Assembly (NCBI GenBank): GCA_020881915.1
Contig: JAJFPB010000002.1
Coordinates: 3,348,001 to 3,412,000, forward strand
Reading direction: 5' to 3'
From: Paramyrothecium sp. XJ0827
Lineage: Eukaryota > Ascomycota > Sordariomycetes > Hypocreales > Stachybotryaceae
DNA length: 64,000 bases
Below the pieces are notes generated by a model. It saw nothing but the letters and a program-made list of their open reading frames with translations. It did no database searches and was not told where the DNA came from. This document shows, in pieces, positions 20,361 through 33,167 of the stretch (position 1 is its first letter; every line of letters begins with the position of its first letter). The position numbers were made by a program, and so were the translations under genes.

Positions 20361-23300
20361 GCAGTTTGTGCAAGGCGCCAGCAGTAGCAATTGGATGTTT
20401 TGATAGTGACAAGTGGGAGTACGATGGAGCCTGAGAAGCGTGGTTAGAACAGAAACCCAAGGGGCCGGCCCAGCGAGACGGAGAATAGTTGGCTGAGTGC
20501 ATGGAAGCAACCGATGACGGAACAGCGATGATGAGAGGCTAGCCTCGCATATGAAGAGATCCACGGGCCATGGCAAGCAAGGCTTGGGCAGCTGCGGGTC
20601 AACGGGGCATTAGGGGATGCGCGGAGACGCAGTGCTGCATGATAGGGCGACAGTTGGCAGGCCATGATTGGGTGTGTCTTTATTACGGGGTAGCAGTGGT
20701 GGTAGGTTTGTGCAAGAACAATGCGGACTGGAGGCGAGCTGAGGCAGTGAGATTGACATAAAGGTGAGATTGGGAGCGTTGGTGAGAGGGTGAGGAAGCA
20801 TTGCGAGGAAGTGCAGCATTCTTAAGACAACGGACCACAAGAAAAGGCGGACAAACCTGGGTGCTTGGCGTCGTGCGAGACGTTGGACCACGACAGAACG
20901 AAGAGGGCAAAACAACGATCGCTGGGAGACGATGAATGAGCGAAAGTATGAGGACTAGGTGAGTGACAGTTTCAAGGCTTGTTGCATTGCGAATGAAACA
21001 AGTTGATTCGAGTTCAAGATGGGCGATTGGCGACGGACTCGATCGCGAATCAAGGCTGCACGAGGTTGGCCACGTAGAACGAATGAACGATTGCCGGCAA
21101 GTCTGAGTAGTCAAGGCAGAGAAACAAAACGGCAGCAGAAAACGAGTGGACGGGCACGTAGAGATGCCAGCGGCGCAAGGGCGTATGCGTAAGTTACAGG
21201 TGCAGCGACGGCGCAGTTCGGTGAATGCTGTGGACGTGGATGGAGGAGTGCCTCGCCGGGCTTTGTGCGCAGGTTCGAGGACGGTCACGGCAAAGCGGAA
21301 ATGACGACGGATGAAACGAGCGGCGAGGCCAGCCAATGCTTCGTGGGAAGCAGATCTGGCAGCAGTCGAAGCCAGAGCCGAGCCCTCGATTCGATCCCGG
21401 GGCAAGCAAGCACGCGCGGGCGAGTGAGGGAAAACGGACTGGGCCCTCGAGAGAGCGGTGAGCTGGGTTCGGGCGAGACGGCGCGTGGGCGAGGGAGGGT
21501 GTGGATAGGCGCGTGGAGTGCTGCGAGAGGCTCGACCGAGGGAACCAAGGCTGAGCTGACCAGGCCAGACCGAGCCGAGCAGGTGGAGATGGGCGAGGCA
21601 AAGATCCTCTTTTATTGATAGGGTTCGGGGCGACCGGGGCTGAGGAGAGGATGCATCAAGGCGGCGATGACGATGGCTTTGACTTGACAAGACTTGACTT
21701 GGCTTGCCCGCGAGTCTATGCCTTGGTCCGAAGCAGAAACAGAAACAGAAGCAGAGTCGGAGACACAAGAAGGGTTGCGTGCAACAAGAACCACGGAACG
21801 ACAAGGAACGCCAGTCGCCGGCCCAATCGACCAGTTTCGGTAATGCCCCTTAGCCTTATGCAGGAGACACGGGGTGCAGGACAGAGAAAACGCTTGATCC
21901 TCCTGCTGGACGGCTGGGAATGGCACAAAACAAAACAAAAGGAAAAAGATTCAAGACCTCGCGTGGTGTTCCAATGCAAACAATGGCAACGAAAAAGAAC
22001 GAAAGTGAGCTGATGGCCTGGCACGGAGGGGTGTGCGCAATAGAGTCGACTACGAGAAGAGGGACTGGGACTGGGACTGGACTGGGGGAGATCAACGGCT
22101 CGAGCAGACGAGGGCGAGCGAGATCTCGACTTGGCTCGAGGTGGCCATCGCGAACGACATCCTTGCATGGCAGAGGAGACCAGGGAAAAAAAAAAAACTA
22201 AAAAAAACTCCCGGGGTTGTGTTTTCTAGCTCACGTTATTAGCTGAGCGGTACCTGGCCATCGTTCCTTGCATGCAGCCCCCGTTGTTCTTCCCTCCCAT
22301 CAGAGACAAGACTCTGTCAAAACAACCACCGCGCAGTCCATCTCGAAAGCCCGTCCAGAAGCAGAAGCAGACCAGAAGCCACCAACACGTCCCCATATCA
22401 AGTGCCGCCCGCGGTCCGTCCTGCTAGCGGACAATCCTCGACTCGACCATGACCTGGCAGACCACACACAGAAAAAGCCCGTGGTGTGCGTGGCCCCCTT
22501 CTCGCATCCCAGGGTCATCGCTGCCGGACAGGAAAATCCCCAGCCTCCCCATTTATGCAGTGGGCCAAGCAAAACGCGCGCCATCCAACGGCCACCCCCT
22601 GTTGGCCACCTCTTTGACGTAAGCTAGACCGGGCTAAAACATTGGCCCAAAGTTGTGTTCTTGAACGACTTGCCTTGTCTTGCCTTGTCCTGCAAAGACA
22701 ACGGAGCAGCACCATGGCCGCCTCTCATGCGGCCTCAAAAACAATGCGTGTTTCCCGCCGCTCACTGGTCCTCTCCAACAAGCAGCCATTCCCATGAGGG
22801 GTACGCTTTATGGCTACACGTCGAGAGCGTGTCGTGTACACTCTACGAAACATACTCACTCGCGTCTATGACCCTGCTAGGAAAATATAATGGCCACCCG
22901 TGACCAGCAGCCCTAGCCGTCTTCCCGCTCCGGTTTGTCTTAGACAAGTGTTTGGGCTGCCACGGGCGATTCGGAGTCGACCACGCTTGTGGTCCTGCAA
23001 AGATTGCGTGACCACTCTGGACATAACCTCTCAGCTTCCGAGACCCAGGTTTCTCACTCATGGAAATGACGGATGCCTTTCGCGGATCATTACATCAGCC
23101 CATGTTAAGCTCGGTCTTGTTTCTCGTTTCCAAACATGCTCCGTAGCTGCTTGGTCTAACACTGCTCCTGACAGACAATCCATGTGTGCTAGATGATACA
23201 GCGATCTAGCACCCGCCTTGATTGGAGCATGCATTTGTTCGTTTCGTCAAAGCACCGTCGTATTTCGCGAATTCTATAATGGCCGGAGTTTATACATCTT

Positions 23301-23456
23301 TCCCTGGTGAATCTCTTCCATGTACATTGTTGAGCCGTTTTCCGTAATCGGTCTCCCGTTCGCCGTGCCAAAGCAATTCCCTACCAACACCTTGCTTGCT
23401 GTGTATACGAAACCTGAGAAACCACCATTACCAAATGAAGACACCGTCTTCCTCCC
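20361..23456. other. 3.1-kb gene-free interval upstream of the 14-3-3-like gene
   Basis: Long overlapping open frames (up to 373 codons on the minus strand at 20683-21804) are present but read as Ser/Arg/Pro/Leu-rich strings, as expected from CT-rich leader DNA. Simple repeats such as (CAGAAA)n at about 21730-21750 and an A-rich run near 22185-22205 occur. The likeliest content is an extended promoter and long 5' leader for the minus-strand 14-3-3-like gene. The last few hundred bases are the 3' flank of SCAP. Confidence 0.45.
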
Positions 23457-26400
23457 CTAAGGCCAGGCGGTCGGTGTCCGAACTCGCGCCAAGGCGCTGG
23501 GCTTGCGACGTCTGCTACCAAGATTCAGCAGAGGCTCGCGGTTCGTCTCATCGGTGTCGCTCTCGAATCGCTCGTATCCCAAGGTAACGAGCTTGACCAT
23601 ATTGCCGAAACCAATTCCAATCGAAGTGAGCCCCACCTTTACATGAGGGCCGAGCTCAGTGATGATGAGGTGGCTAGCCTGTTCGTCCTCTCGGAACAAT
23701 GGGCGACATTCATCCACTCCCACCTTTCCTACTCCTGAAACTGTCCACACTTCCCAGCACCGAAATCGACTCTTGCACTTGTCATGCACAGGCGTACGAC
23801 GGCGTAGCTTTCCATCGCCTGGCAAAGTGTGTACCGTCTTGGCCGGTGAATCTCTTCGCCGGATCCCCACGATGCTGCCGTCGGGTAACATTTCCCATGT
23901 TCCCGGGTTCTTCAGTCGCTTCTTCACTTCCTTGGCCGTCTGCCAAGAACACCAAACATCGCTTGCAACCAACCCCGTGTCTCTCTGTAATGCTATCGCA
24001 TCGCTGTCATTCGCGGGGGCGTATGATTGTGACACACACTCCCCAGTCTCCGCGGACGTGTAGCACAACGAGAACATTGTCAGCCCCGTTGCGTTTGGCT
24101 GTGACGATCTGTGGCATGCGTAGGCGCAGTCGAGTGAACGAGGCTGCATCGTTTCTGTGCCGAAAATGTGCATCACTGCGGGCTCATCTACATCCACGAG
24201 ATAGACTCGATCTATTGCAGAAACCAGGACGTGACGCAGTGAAGGAAGGGCCACCAACTGCAGGATCTCTTGCCCTTCCAGCTCCTGTAGTTGAAGACTG
24301 CGAAGAACCCACGTCGAGTCTTCGCGGGTGCCAAGTTGGAGGGAGCCCTTGCGAGCCGCTGCCACTACCATGATTCGCGATGGCAAAAGCCCTTTATCTG
24401 CAATATTTAGCTTAGCATTGACAAAAATCTGGCCAGAGGGGCAACGTGGAGGAACGTGGCTTCGCGTACCCTTGATGATGAGCGGTTGTGCACTGACGAG
24501 GGGGCTGCTGCAAAGGACAAAATCCTCGCTTTCTTTCCCCGCCGCGACTTCGAATTCTGTCAAGGTACCATTACGGCGTATTAGAACCAGCGTGGGAGAC
24601 CTCGAGACACTCTCGGGCAAAAAGAAAATTGCTTCGGGCTTTTGCCCGCAGTTATCGACAGGGACAGAAGACCCCGACTTTCGATCTGCCAGATCCCAGA
24701 ATCTTATCTGGAAAGACGATACTATGGCCAACCACCTAGAGGCATCGTCTATAGCCATTGCTAAGACCGGGAAGGGGCTCTCTCCAACCTTGTTTCCGTC
24801 GGCAATGACGTAGCTGGGCCCCCCTGATCGAACGTCCCAGATTCGAATTAGGCGGTCCAGCCCGACAGAGACGACATGGCCATCCGACGAGGCAGCTAGC
24901 ATGGCAACGTCCAAAGCATGACCACCACTAAGAGATTTTACTGACAGCAGAGGTGTCTCGTTCGGGTCGCGTTGGTCGTCTGCGCTAGCCTCGTCCTCCC
25001 AAAGAAGATAGCTGGTAAGAAGCCGAATGGCCCCAACAACGACAATGATCATGACGACAAATCGCGTAAGCTGGTGGTGTATAAAGTCGTAAGCGGCCGG
25101 TAGGAGCGACGGCTCCTTGGCCTGCGGCATGCGGTCAGAGTTCTTCATGACAAAAACCAAAGGCTCGTATACCCTCGCCGTGTAGCTGTATGATGATGGT
25201 TTGATAATGTTAATCACCTCTCTAGCTGTTTCGTGGTCCTGAAGTCTCAGCCAAGATGTCAGGCTCCTCGCTTGGTGAATTTCGTCCAGAGGAGCTCCTC
25301 TCGCAGCGTTGGAACTCGGTGTCGCTCGGGATTTTCTATAAGCTCGGAGAAACAAGCCAAGAATATTTCCACCATCAAAAAAGTGCCATTGCGCAATGAG
25401 CACGAAGCCAACCATGACGACAGTCCCTGCTATTCGAGTCGACAAGGCTATTTTGCCCTGGAGAATCCTTTCGATCCACGTCGCGCCACTTCGTGCGTCA
25501 GAAACTCTACCGCCGTACATTTTGGCGGATGCTTTGGCCAGGGCATCGCTAAGCTCTGTTCTCCGCACGTCCACGCTCAGAACGGAAAGGAAAAAGGTGG
25601 AGAGGAAGAAAAAGTCCAGCACAATAGCTACTGTGGCAAAGGTGCAAAAGGCCGCGACCCCTGGCGAGACGATGCGAGAGAGTCCACTCAGGATCAAGGC
25701 GTTCTGCAGCGTACTAGCCAACGCGATGTGCGCGGTCTCGCCGAAGGCATGCCCGATCCGATCGCTGGTATTCTCCTCAGAAGAGTGGAGAATAACGGAG
25801 TTGATCAACCTGAAAATGTTTTCCAGGCTCATGGACAGAATGGCCAAAGGATATGCTGCTTGCGGTATTCGAGAAAGATCAACGTTGAAGATGGCGCAGA
25901 TGGTGAAGCTAGAGATGACCGCAAGGGCGCTCTGACACATGACCGTTACCATGAGCCCAACCTTGGACTTGAAGGCTCGCAGTTTGGACAAACTAATGAC
26001 GAAATAAAGCAGTGTCAGGCCGTAGGCCATGGTAAGAAGTACTGAGTCCTGGAACGACATGGGCCGGAATTGAAACTCGAAGAGCTGGCTGGCGGTGATA
26101 CGGCCATCCGGAGGATACACATCCCATTTGTCCTTGGCCTGATTAGCCAATTCGACGGCTCGAGTCTCCCACTGGCGGCCCACGGGCGAGTCACGGAGAT
26201 GTAGCAAGGTGACCACAAGAGCGTCAGCTGCCAACAAGCGACGATCTTCGAATCGCTTGCCACTGAAGACGATGGAATGTCGAAGGGTGACATTGACAGA
26301 GGTGGACTGGTTTTTCCTGTCATTGACTGTGGAGATGACGTCCTCATCTGCTAGAATGCGGTCTTGAGAACAACCCCAGTAAAGCAACGGCGAGTGAAAG

Positions 26401-26973
26401 AACCAAGATGCATTGGTGAGACCGTTGATGACGTGGATGGCGTCGCGTTGCGCGGGCGTAAGAAACGTCGTGTCGTAGTCAGGGACTGTCACCAAAGGGG
26501 CCCTCTGTCGGGGACTGAAATCCTCAGTTGGGCCAAGAAGGGCGTCTTGAAGATGGAGGGCAGAGGACAGGAGTTCGTTGTCAAGTGCCTTCATGTAACT
26601 CCCATGAATCCAGATAGAGCGCATGATGACATCAGGTTCGGCAATCGAATCGTACGCCAGAGGTTTTGCGTCTGTCCAGACATGGTGAGGAAGGTTGGAT
26701 GCTCCATTGGTAAAGTCCGTCGTGAAGAGAAATGGAATAGGGTAGATGAGGCTTGTGGCTACAGCGACGGACACGAGCAAGGTGGTGACGGCATGGCGTG
26801 CAGCGTAGCGCCCATATCGAGTGAAACCTTCGCGGACTGGGTGAGAGGGATCAAGGACTGGCGCTTCCGTTGTCCTAAACCAGCGGGAGGGCAGTCAGCT
26901 ATGGGCAGGAACAGGTTCGATGATGAACGTTTGAAACTTACCCTCTAAGCGGGTAAAGTAGATACCAGATCAT
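23457..26973 (-). CDS. SCAP-like sterol-sensing SREBP cleavage-activating protein
   Basis: Exon 1 (26942-26973) encodes MIWYLLYPLR; the intron 26875-26941 has a GTAAGT donor, CTGAC branch and TTTAG acceptor; exon 2 runs to the TAG at 23457. Total 1149 residues. Exon 2 continues 'TRYGRYAARHAVTTLLVSVA', the usual amphipathic start and first TM of fungal SCAP. A sterol-sensing domain of about five TM helices covers residues 290-450 (includes 'LSMSLENIFRLINSVILHSS' and 'LSRIVSPGVAAFCTFATVAI'). Another TM sits near 620-645, and a WD40-type C-terminal half begins near 685 ('SSDGHVVSVGLDRLIRIWDV'). SCAP holds SREBP in the ER and escorts it to the Golgi when sterol (or oxygen) is low; in filamentous fungi the partner is SrbA. 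No SREBP gene is in the window. The short first exon explains why the start is easily missed. Confidence 0.9.
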
Positions 26974-28893
26974 TGAGGTTGTGCAGCTTTGCGCCACGCA
27001 GCTGTGCTCTGCGAGAAACGACGAGCAGCCGAAGTCACGAATGCCGGGAACTGACGTAACATCCGTTGCACGAATCCTCTCGTCACCGCAGGATATCTTA
27101 AGTAAGTTGCTGGGATGTGAGATAAAGGCATTAAAAGAACGAGGCGTTGACTGGAGAAAGCGAGCCAGAGGCTTAGCTGGGAGTCGAGATCAGTAATCAT
27201 GTGTTGAGCGGCAGCCGTAAGGGACAATAACATACGGTCACCCGGGGGGAAACATCGGGCGGGAAATTGGCGAAGCACGGAACTGAGCTGTTGTCAGGTG
27301 AGGTGAGGCGAAGTGAGGTGAGGCGAAATGAGGTGAGGGTGAGGTAAGGTTAAGGTAGGGTGTGGCAGGTGAGGAGATCGATCAAGTAATGAGATGAGAA
27401 CGGTTAGGTTAGTGTTTAAATGCAGCGTGCCAAGGGCTGGGAATGATCGGCGCGGAAGCGGGAAGTTGATGGACCTTGATTGGCAGGAAGGTGTTGCTGA
27501 ACACAAGGTTTGGTACCGCGGGGATGGGTCTGCCGGCTGTCCCTCGCCAGGTACCTGTTCGGCCTGCTGAGGGGCTGCTGCGCTGGCGGTACAGTGCAGC
27601 GGGCGGTAGGCAGGTACCGGTTCCGGTACAGGCACCCTCCGTACCCACATCTGCTGTCACATTGCCTTTCTTGGTTTTTCACGGAACCCTGCTGTGGCTG
27701 TACCAATGGAAAGCAAATGTACTAGCAACGAGGTAAGGTATCGCACTTTATTATAGACTGTCGTGACAATCGTCCAGCAAGGGCATGTTGGGTTCATGGA
27801 GTGTATCTCGATAGGCTACGAATATGAATCTCTACATTCTAAATCACGAAACTCGACTGGGTCATAGCAGTTCCTCAGCCGTGCCTAGCAGCAGGCCAAG
27901 ATGCTTTTTCAAGGATGCCCTCGAAGCTGCATACACACAGCCAGAAGATACATGCTGCGTGTTCCCAATTCAAGGCCAAGCCCCGATAGCGCTCCTTGCT
28001 CCTTGTTCAGACATGTTCCTGTGCTGTCATATGCCGAGAAATGCCTCGGCCACAAGCAAAGCACTCATATTCAGTCGCCTGACGGTGACTCGACGGACGG
28101 CCACTAACCTCTTCGATTTCTGGGCGCGTTGCCCACTTGAGCAATTTTGAACATGTCGGCGGGCCACATACGGACTCCCAGGCACAGGCTCTCTATTCTA
28201 ACAGGCCACGCACTTTCGGCCAACTGATTTTCTGTCTTATTCAACAGTCATTTGAGCCGTTCCGCGTTCAAAACCGTGCGATGTCTCAAGATCAGCTGAC
28301 AATCTGATGTGTGAAGGAAACGAAGCTCGATTCGGGGCCGATGTAGTCGGAATGGCGCACGGCCAGGGGCGCGAGACCTTCTCCATCTCACCAGAGTTAC
28401 CAGGAAGGTACCGTACCTTATGCCAACAGGCCAAGACTTTGCTTTGCTGAACACCTTTTTGTACAAGCCTCACAACCAGTATGGCTTGCCTTTTTTACCG
28501 TCGCGTCGAATGTGCAATGAACCAAGGTGGACAAACAGGGCCCGGCCATACAGCAACCACCTGTAGATGCGTCTGAGATTCAGCTGTCCCTGAGCAACCC
28601 TTCCTGCTAAAGGTACCTACCTGCAATATCCACATCTCAAAACCACCCAAAGAGGCCCACATTGTTGCTCGAAGCCACCATGCATTTTTATCGCCGTTCA
28701 AAGACGTGCCGCATTGTGCGCACGACAAACACGTAACGTATGCTCTGCTCTGCCGCTTCCAGCAAAACCCTGGTTTCAGATACATGCCCCTTGAGTTTCT
28801 ACCGCCCACCGATTGACAGTATACACCGGAGCTATTTGTATTGGGCACGGGTCGGGTGCATCACACTGCTCGTAACAATCCCGGGGCTGGAAC
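26974..28893. other. Divergent promoter region between SCAP and the JmjC gene
   Basis: 1.9 kb without a supported gene. 27290-27370 is a run of AGGTGAGGTGAGGCGAAGTG-type and AAGGTTAAGGTAGG repeats. 27540-27640 has GGTACC-rich near-palindromes (CAGGTACC, GGTACCGG). Open frames up to about 118 codons overlap on both strands and show no family signal. Confidence 0.45.
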
Positions 28894-30180
28894 ATGTCTT
28901 CACAAACCGCCAATGAGGCCCTAGCCGAACTCATCACAACATATAATGACTTGAACGGATCGGTTGTTGAGGAGCTTGGTGAGGAGCCCAGCCCTCTCGA
29001 GTTCATGCGCTATGTGTCCAGAAACACCCCATTTGTCATTCGGGGGGCAGCCTCTGGTTGGAAGGCCACGCGGTCCTGGAATGCCGCATACTTGACTTCC
29101 GCTCTTCAAGGTCAGACTGTCAATGTCGCAGTGACTCCATATGGGTGCGTTTGCGAATCTCGGCTGCAGCATTTCGGATGATTGATGGCTTCTGGTCGTA
29201 CAGCAATGCAGATTCTCCTACTCTGAACACTCAAGACGGAATTACCGTATTCGCAAAACCGCATGAGGAGGATCAGCAGTTTGGCGAGTTCCTAAATTAT
29301 CTGATTCAGCAGGAGACTGACCCTGCCTTTCCTGCCGATTCCGAGGTGAGATATGCTCAGACACGTTGGTCGGCCCCATGTCCTGGACCTTGATGCCACA
29401 ATCGCTGAGCAAAACGCATCTATAGAGAATGACAATTTGCGCGACGAATACCTGGCTCTCCTCCCCGATGCCCAGAAGGATATTCCCTTTGCCCGTATTG
29501 CTCTCGGGAGGGAGCCGGAGGCCGTAAACCTATGGATCGGCAACTCCAAATCTGTTACGGCAGCTCACCGTGACAATTTCGAGAACATCTATGTTCAAAT
29601 TGCTGGCAGGAAACACTTTTCACTTCTCCCCGCTCTCTGCCACCCTTGCATGAATGAAAAACTTTTGCGTCCCGCGACGTACACGAGATCCGACGCCGAC
29701 GGCTTGTCTCTTCAGATGGACGGCGATTCCGCATCTGTGCCATTCGCCACTTGGGATCCCGATCATCCAGAGACAAACGCAACTGCCCTATCTCACCTTG
29801 CGAGACCAGTCCGCGTCACTCTTGAGCCGGGAGATATGCTCTACTTGCCAGCCACATGGTAAGTCAACAAGCATCCCGTTGGCCAGACGTGGCCGACTTA
29901 CATGTTGAATTCAATTTGATTCCAATTTGGTAGGTATCACAAGGTCACGCAGTCATGCCCAGAAGGCGACGAGGGCTTCGTAGTAGCCATCAATTACTGG
30001 TGAGTGGCACAGGCAGATTTGAGCATAATCGGACCGGCACGAGCTGAAGAATATTGATTTAGGTACGACATGGAGTTCAGTGGACCCCTTCATCCACTTA
30101 CAGCCTTTGTCCGATCCATGGGTTTGAGTGCGAGCAGTAGCTTTCGACAAGACGACAAGTATGGTATCAAAACTGATTAA
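28894..30180 (+). CDS. jmjd7: JmjC-domain hydroxylase, JMJD7-like
   Basis: Five exons: 28894-29144, 29204-29364, 29426-29858, 29934-29999, 30063-30180, giving 342 residues. Each junction was set by restoring a conserved block: 'TPYGNADSPT', 'VRYAQTQNDNLRDEY', 'YLPATWYHKV' and 'AINYWYDMEF'. The cupin core holds the Fe(II) facial triad: His and Asp in 'SVTAAHRDNFENIYVQIAGR' and the distal His in 'LPATWYHKVTQS', with 'DIPFARIALGREPEAVNLWI' before it. This is the architecture of JMJD7, a 2-oxoglutarate oxygenase that in humans hydroxylates a lysine in DRG GTPases. The first 40 residues are helical and the protein has no targeting signal, so a cytosolic or nuclear place is likely. The 61-nt intron 29365-29425 has a weak GTTGGT donor. 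Substrate in fungi is an inference. Confidence 0.9.
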
Positions 30181-30209
30181 TTGGTGATTCCTACCCCAGG
30201 AATGGGCCA

Positions 30210-32819
30210 CTACCGCTTCTTTCTCTGAGCTACCCTCTTCTGAGCCCTGAGCTCCTTCTTCATCCTTGGGTCCACAATACGATACCGACCCTTGACTCCC
30301 TGCGGCCGACCCTTGACACCTCTGTGCACGCCCCTGGCGACGACCAGCTTGGCGGGTTGTCGTGGCTTGACGCGCGCTGCTTTGCTGAGCAGCTTGGCAA
30401 TGCTGTCCGCCTTCTCCTTTTCTGTCATACCTTCATCGCTAGCGAGCATATCCGACTTCTTCTTCAACTTCTCCATCTTCTGCGCAGCCTTGAACTTCTT
30501 TCGTGCCTTTGCTTCGCGCACCTTCTTGATGGGGCGAGCGTTGAAAGCCCGTAGCTTCTCCTTGATAGCCATCGCTGCCGCTTTGGTGATGGGTTTTTGA
30601 GGCTTGTCGTGTTTGACCTCGTCATCCAGGAACCACTCTGGTAAACCATCTCGATCACGGAAGGCATGCTTGTTGAAGCCATCGTCGATAAAATCGTGAC
30701 TGGTCTTTTGGCCAGTTGCAAGCTGGTGCGCCAAAGTCATGGCCTCCGCCGTGATAATGTCAACGTCTGCAAGTTGTTAATATGTTGCTATGGAGTACGT
30801 GAAGGGACCATCTTACCATAAGTTCCATCCGGGCGCCGTTTCTCGGCATTTTCCCAGTCGTCGTTGTCTGCCGTTTTGACAATTTCAAATCGACCTTCGC
30901 CATTCTGGGACTCTGTGTCAGATAGTTCCGAAACAGCAACTCTGGAGCTCTTCGCTGTTGCTGTGGGAAGCTGAACACGATTTGCCGATGTAGCTGGATT
31001 GGTTGACTTTTGTCGGCTATCATCCACATCGGCCTCCTGGGCCGATGGCAGCACACCTGCGATGTCCTTGAAGATGTCCTGGCTGAAGAATGCTGCTGCC
31101 TTTTTTGAGAGTGAACTATTTCCATCGGCTGAGGAATCAAGGTCAGTCAGGAGGCCTTTCGCTGTGTGCTCGGCATCACCCTCGTCTGAAGAGTCATCGT
31201 CCTCATCAAGTTCGCTCGAATCTGCCTCATCCTCCTTCCCATCAGCTGAAAGACCTTCCCACTCATCGTCATTGTGTTCTGCCCTAGCCTTTTTGGCGCG
31301 GTACTTGGCATCAGCTTCGGACTTCCGTTCCCGAAATTGGTTGTACATTGAGTCGAGCTCACGATCAAGTTGGTCTTCTTCCTCGTCTTCTGTGTCGGTA
31401 TCCGCCGAAGAACCCAGCCCGCTGTCCTGGTCTTTCTTTGGATTGGTTTGCGAAACTATGGCCATCTTACCACGGTTGAGTCTTCGCATGGCATCTGTCT
31501 TGTCAATCTTCTTCAGTGAGAACATTGCGCCTTCGCCGACAGGACCAGACTCTTCCATTCCAATATCCATTGGTGCGACCATGTTTAACTGCATTCGTAT
31601 GATCTCCTTCTGTTTCCGTTCGTTTTCGTGTCGTTTCTCCCTCTTCCTTTTGGCATTCTCCTTATCTTTCAATGCTTGTAATTCCTCTTGGATCTTGAGT
31701 TCTTCATCCATAGGTTCGACCTCTGCAACCTCCTCTGACGCATCTGCTTCTGCCTCTGTCTTGGACGTAGCCAAACCAAATATTTCTCTCACTCGGAGGC
31801 GCCATTTCAACAAGAGCTTGAAATCCCTTCGACCCAATACCTTGAGGTCTGCACAGCAGTTGCGTATCTCGGCCGTTGTCTCGGAGAGCTTGTCAAGCGC
31901 AGCTAGTGCAACATCGCCGTTTTTAGGTTGCTCAAACGTCAGCTTGTTGTAGCTACCGAGAATCGCAATGGGATCCATAGTTTGAATGAATTCGCTGGCT
32001 GGAACCTCCTTGTAGAGGGTATAATCGCCCTCCTCGTAGCCTTCTCGCTTTCGCTTTTTCACTTCTGGGTTGAAGACCTTTGCCTCGTTGTTCGCTGTAA
32101 CTCCAGAAAGGTCTGCAAATACGGATCGAGGATCAAGGAAACGAGGATCAATCTTCTTGGGAGCCTTATAACCCCGGCAAACGACGAAAATCTCGGCAGA
32201 GACGTTTCTGGAAGATGGGGGCTTCGTTGCTTCGACTTTGGTAAACAATTGATTCAGAACCCAAAGCAATGGATTGTAGTCCTTGGAACGGAAGACTTTG
32301 GTCACGAATGTACCGCCCTCGACCAGGAATTCAGTCGCAAGTTTCATAGCCTGCAAAGCCAACTCGGCCTGGTTGAACGAATCCTGAGCCCAGGCGGTTC
32401 CCACGTTGGGCGCACCGTCGTGGAGAACAGTGTCCGCCTTCCAGGTCTTGAAGTGCTGTCGAATCGTAGCACGGCATTTGTCGGTCGTGATGTCGCTTTG
32501 GAAGGTGATAACCCTAGGGATGGGCTTGATCGGTGCCAGATCTACACCGACGATGAGGCTGTTCACGGGCATGACTTCTGCGGCGACTTGACACCAGGAC
32601 TGCGAAAAGGTCAGCATAGATCAACGAGGCGGGAATTGACAAGCCACGTACGCCAGGTGCAGCGCAAAGATCCAGAAGGACCTTGCTCTTCTCGAGAAAG
32701 CCATATTTCTTGTTCAACTGAATGAGTTTGAAGGCGGCTCTGGCACGGTAACCCTTTTCCTTGGCAAGTTTATACCATTTATCCAAACGGCCCTTGCCGT
32801 GCTTCTTCTGGATCGCCAT
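30210..32819 (-). CDS. SPB1: SPB1, 2'-O-ribose rRNA methyltransferase
   Basis: Exons 32652-32819, 30817-32599 and 30210-30766 give 835 residues. Introns: 32600-32651 (GTACGT, GCTGAC branch, CGCAG) and 30767-30816 (GTAAGA, TTGCAG). The start [20 protein letters not shown] and '[20 protein letters not shown]' are typical. The SAM-binding loop '[15 protein letters not shown]' spans intron 1. The FtsJ/RrmJ tetrad K-D-K-E is recognisable: Lys in 'ARAAFKL', Asp in '[13 protein letters not shown]', Lys in 'TFVTKVFRS', Glu in '[10 protein letters not shown]'. A long Lys/Glu-rich coiled middle and the Spb1 C-terminal domain ('[19 protein letters not shown]', basic tail) follow. SPB1 methylates the 25S rRNA A-loop during 60S assembly in the nucleolus. 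It is transcribed divergently from MGM1. Confidence 0.96.
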
Positions 32820-33167
32820 GGTTGTCGTGCGGTGTACGAGGGGCCAGTGGCATATGGACGGCACAAATTGGGGTCTTCCAAAGATATCCAGAAATTTTGT
32901 TGCAGGATGCGACGATAAGATAGCGTCACGTGGAGATAGCGCTAAGCCGAGGGGCCGTGGGATTGGGACGGAATCGAGGCGTAGCATGTGGGTCATGCAT
33001 GAACGATCCAGCTGCGGTAAACGTCAACTCATTTGTCTTAAGACGCCTTGCGATTCCGGGTTGGCTCTAATGCTGTACGATAATTTTTCCTCCCGCCAAC
33101 ACTCCTGGCACCTTGGCCTATGACTGCTTCGATAGCTGCTCCATACTCCGGATCCTTATAGCCCACC
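32820..33167. promoter_or_regulatory. 348-bp shared promoter of SPB1 and MGM1
   Basis: The two start codons face away from each other across this interval, which holds no open frame of note. No clear TATA box is seen. A bidirectional housekeeping promoter is inferred from spacing alone. Confidence 0.5.

Noticed and set aside
20683..21804. 373-codon minus-strand frame
   Set aside because: Ser/Arg/Pro/Leu-rich string with Cys-Phe simple repeats and overlapping frames in other phases; looks like leader DNA.
25233..26045. 270-codon plus-strand frame opposite SCAP
   Set aside because: Shadow of the SCAP membrane domain; no independent family signal.
30999..31952. 317-codon plus-strand frame opposite SPB1
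   Set aside because: Antisense shadow of SPB1 acidic/basic codons (Ser/Phe/Leu-rich).
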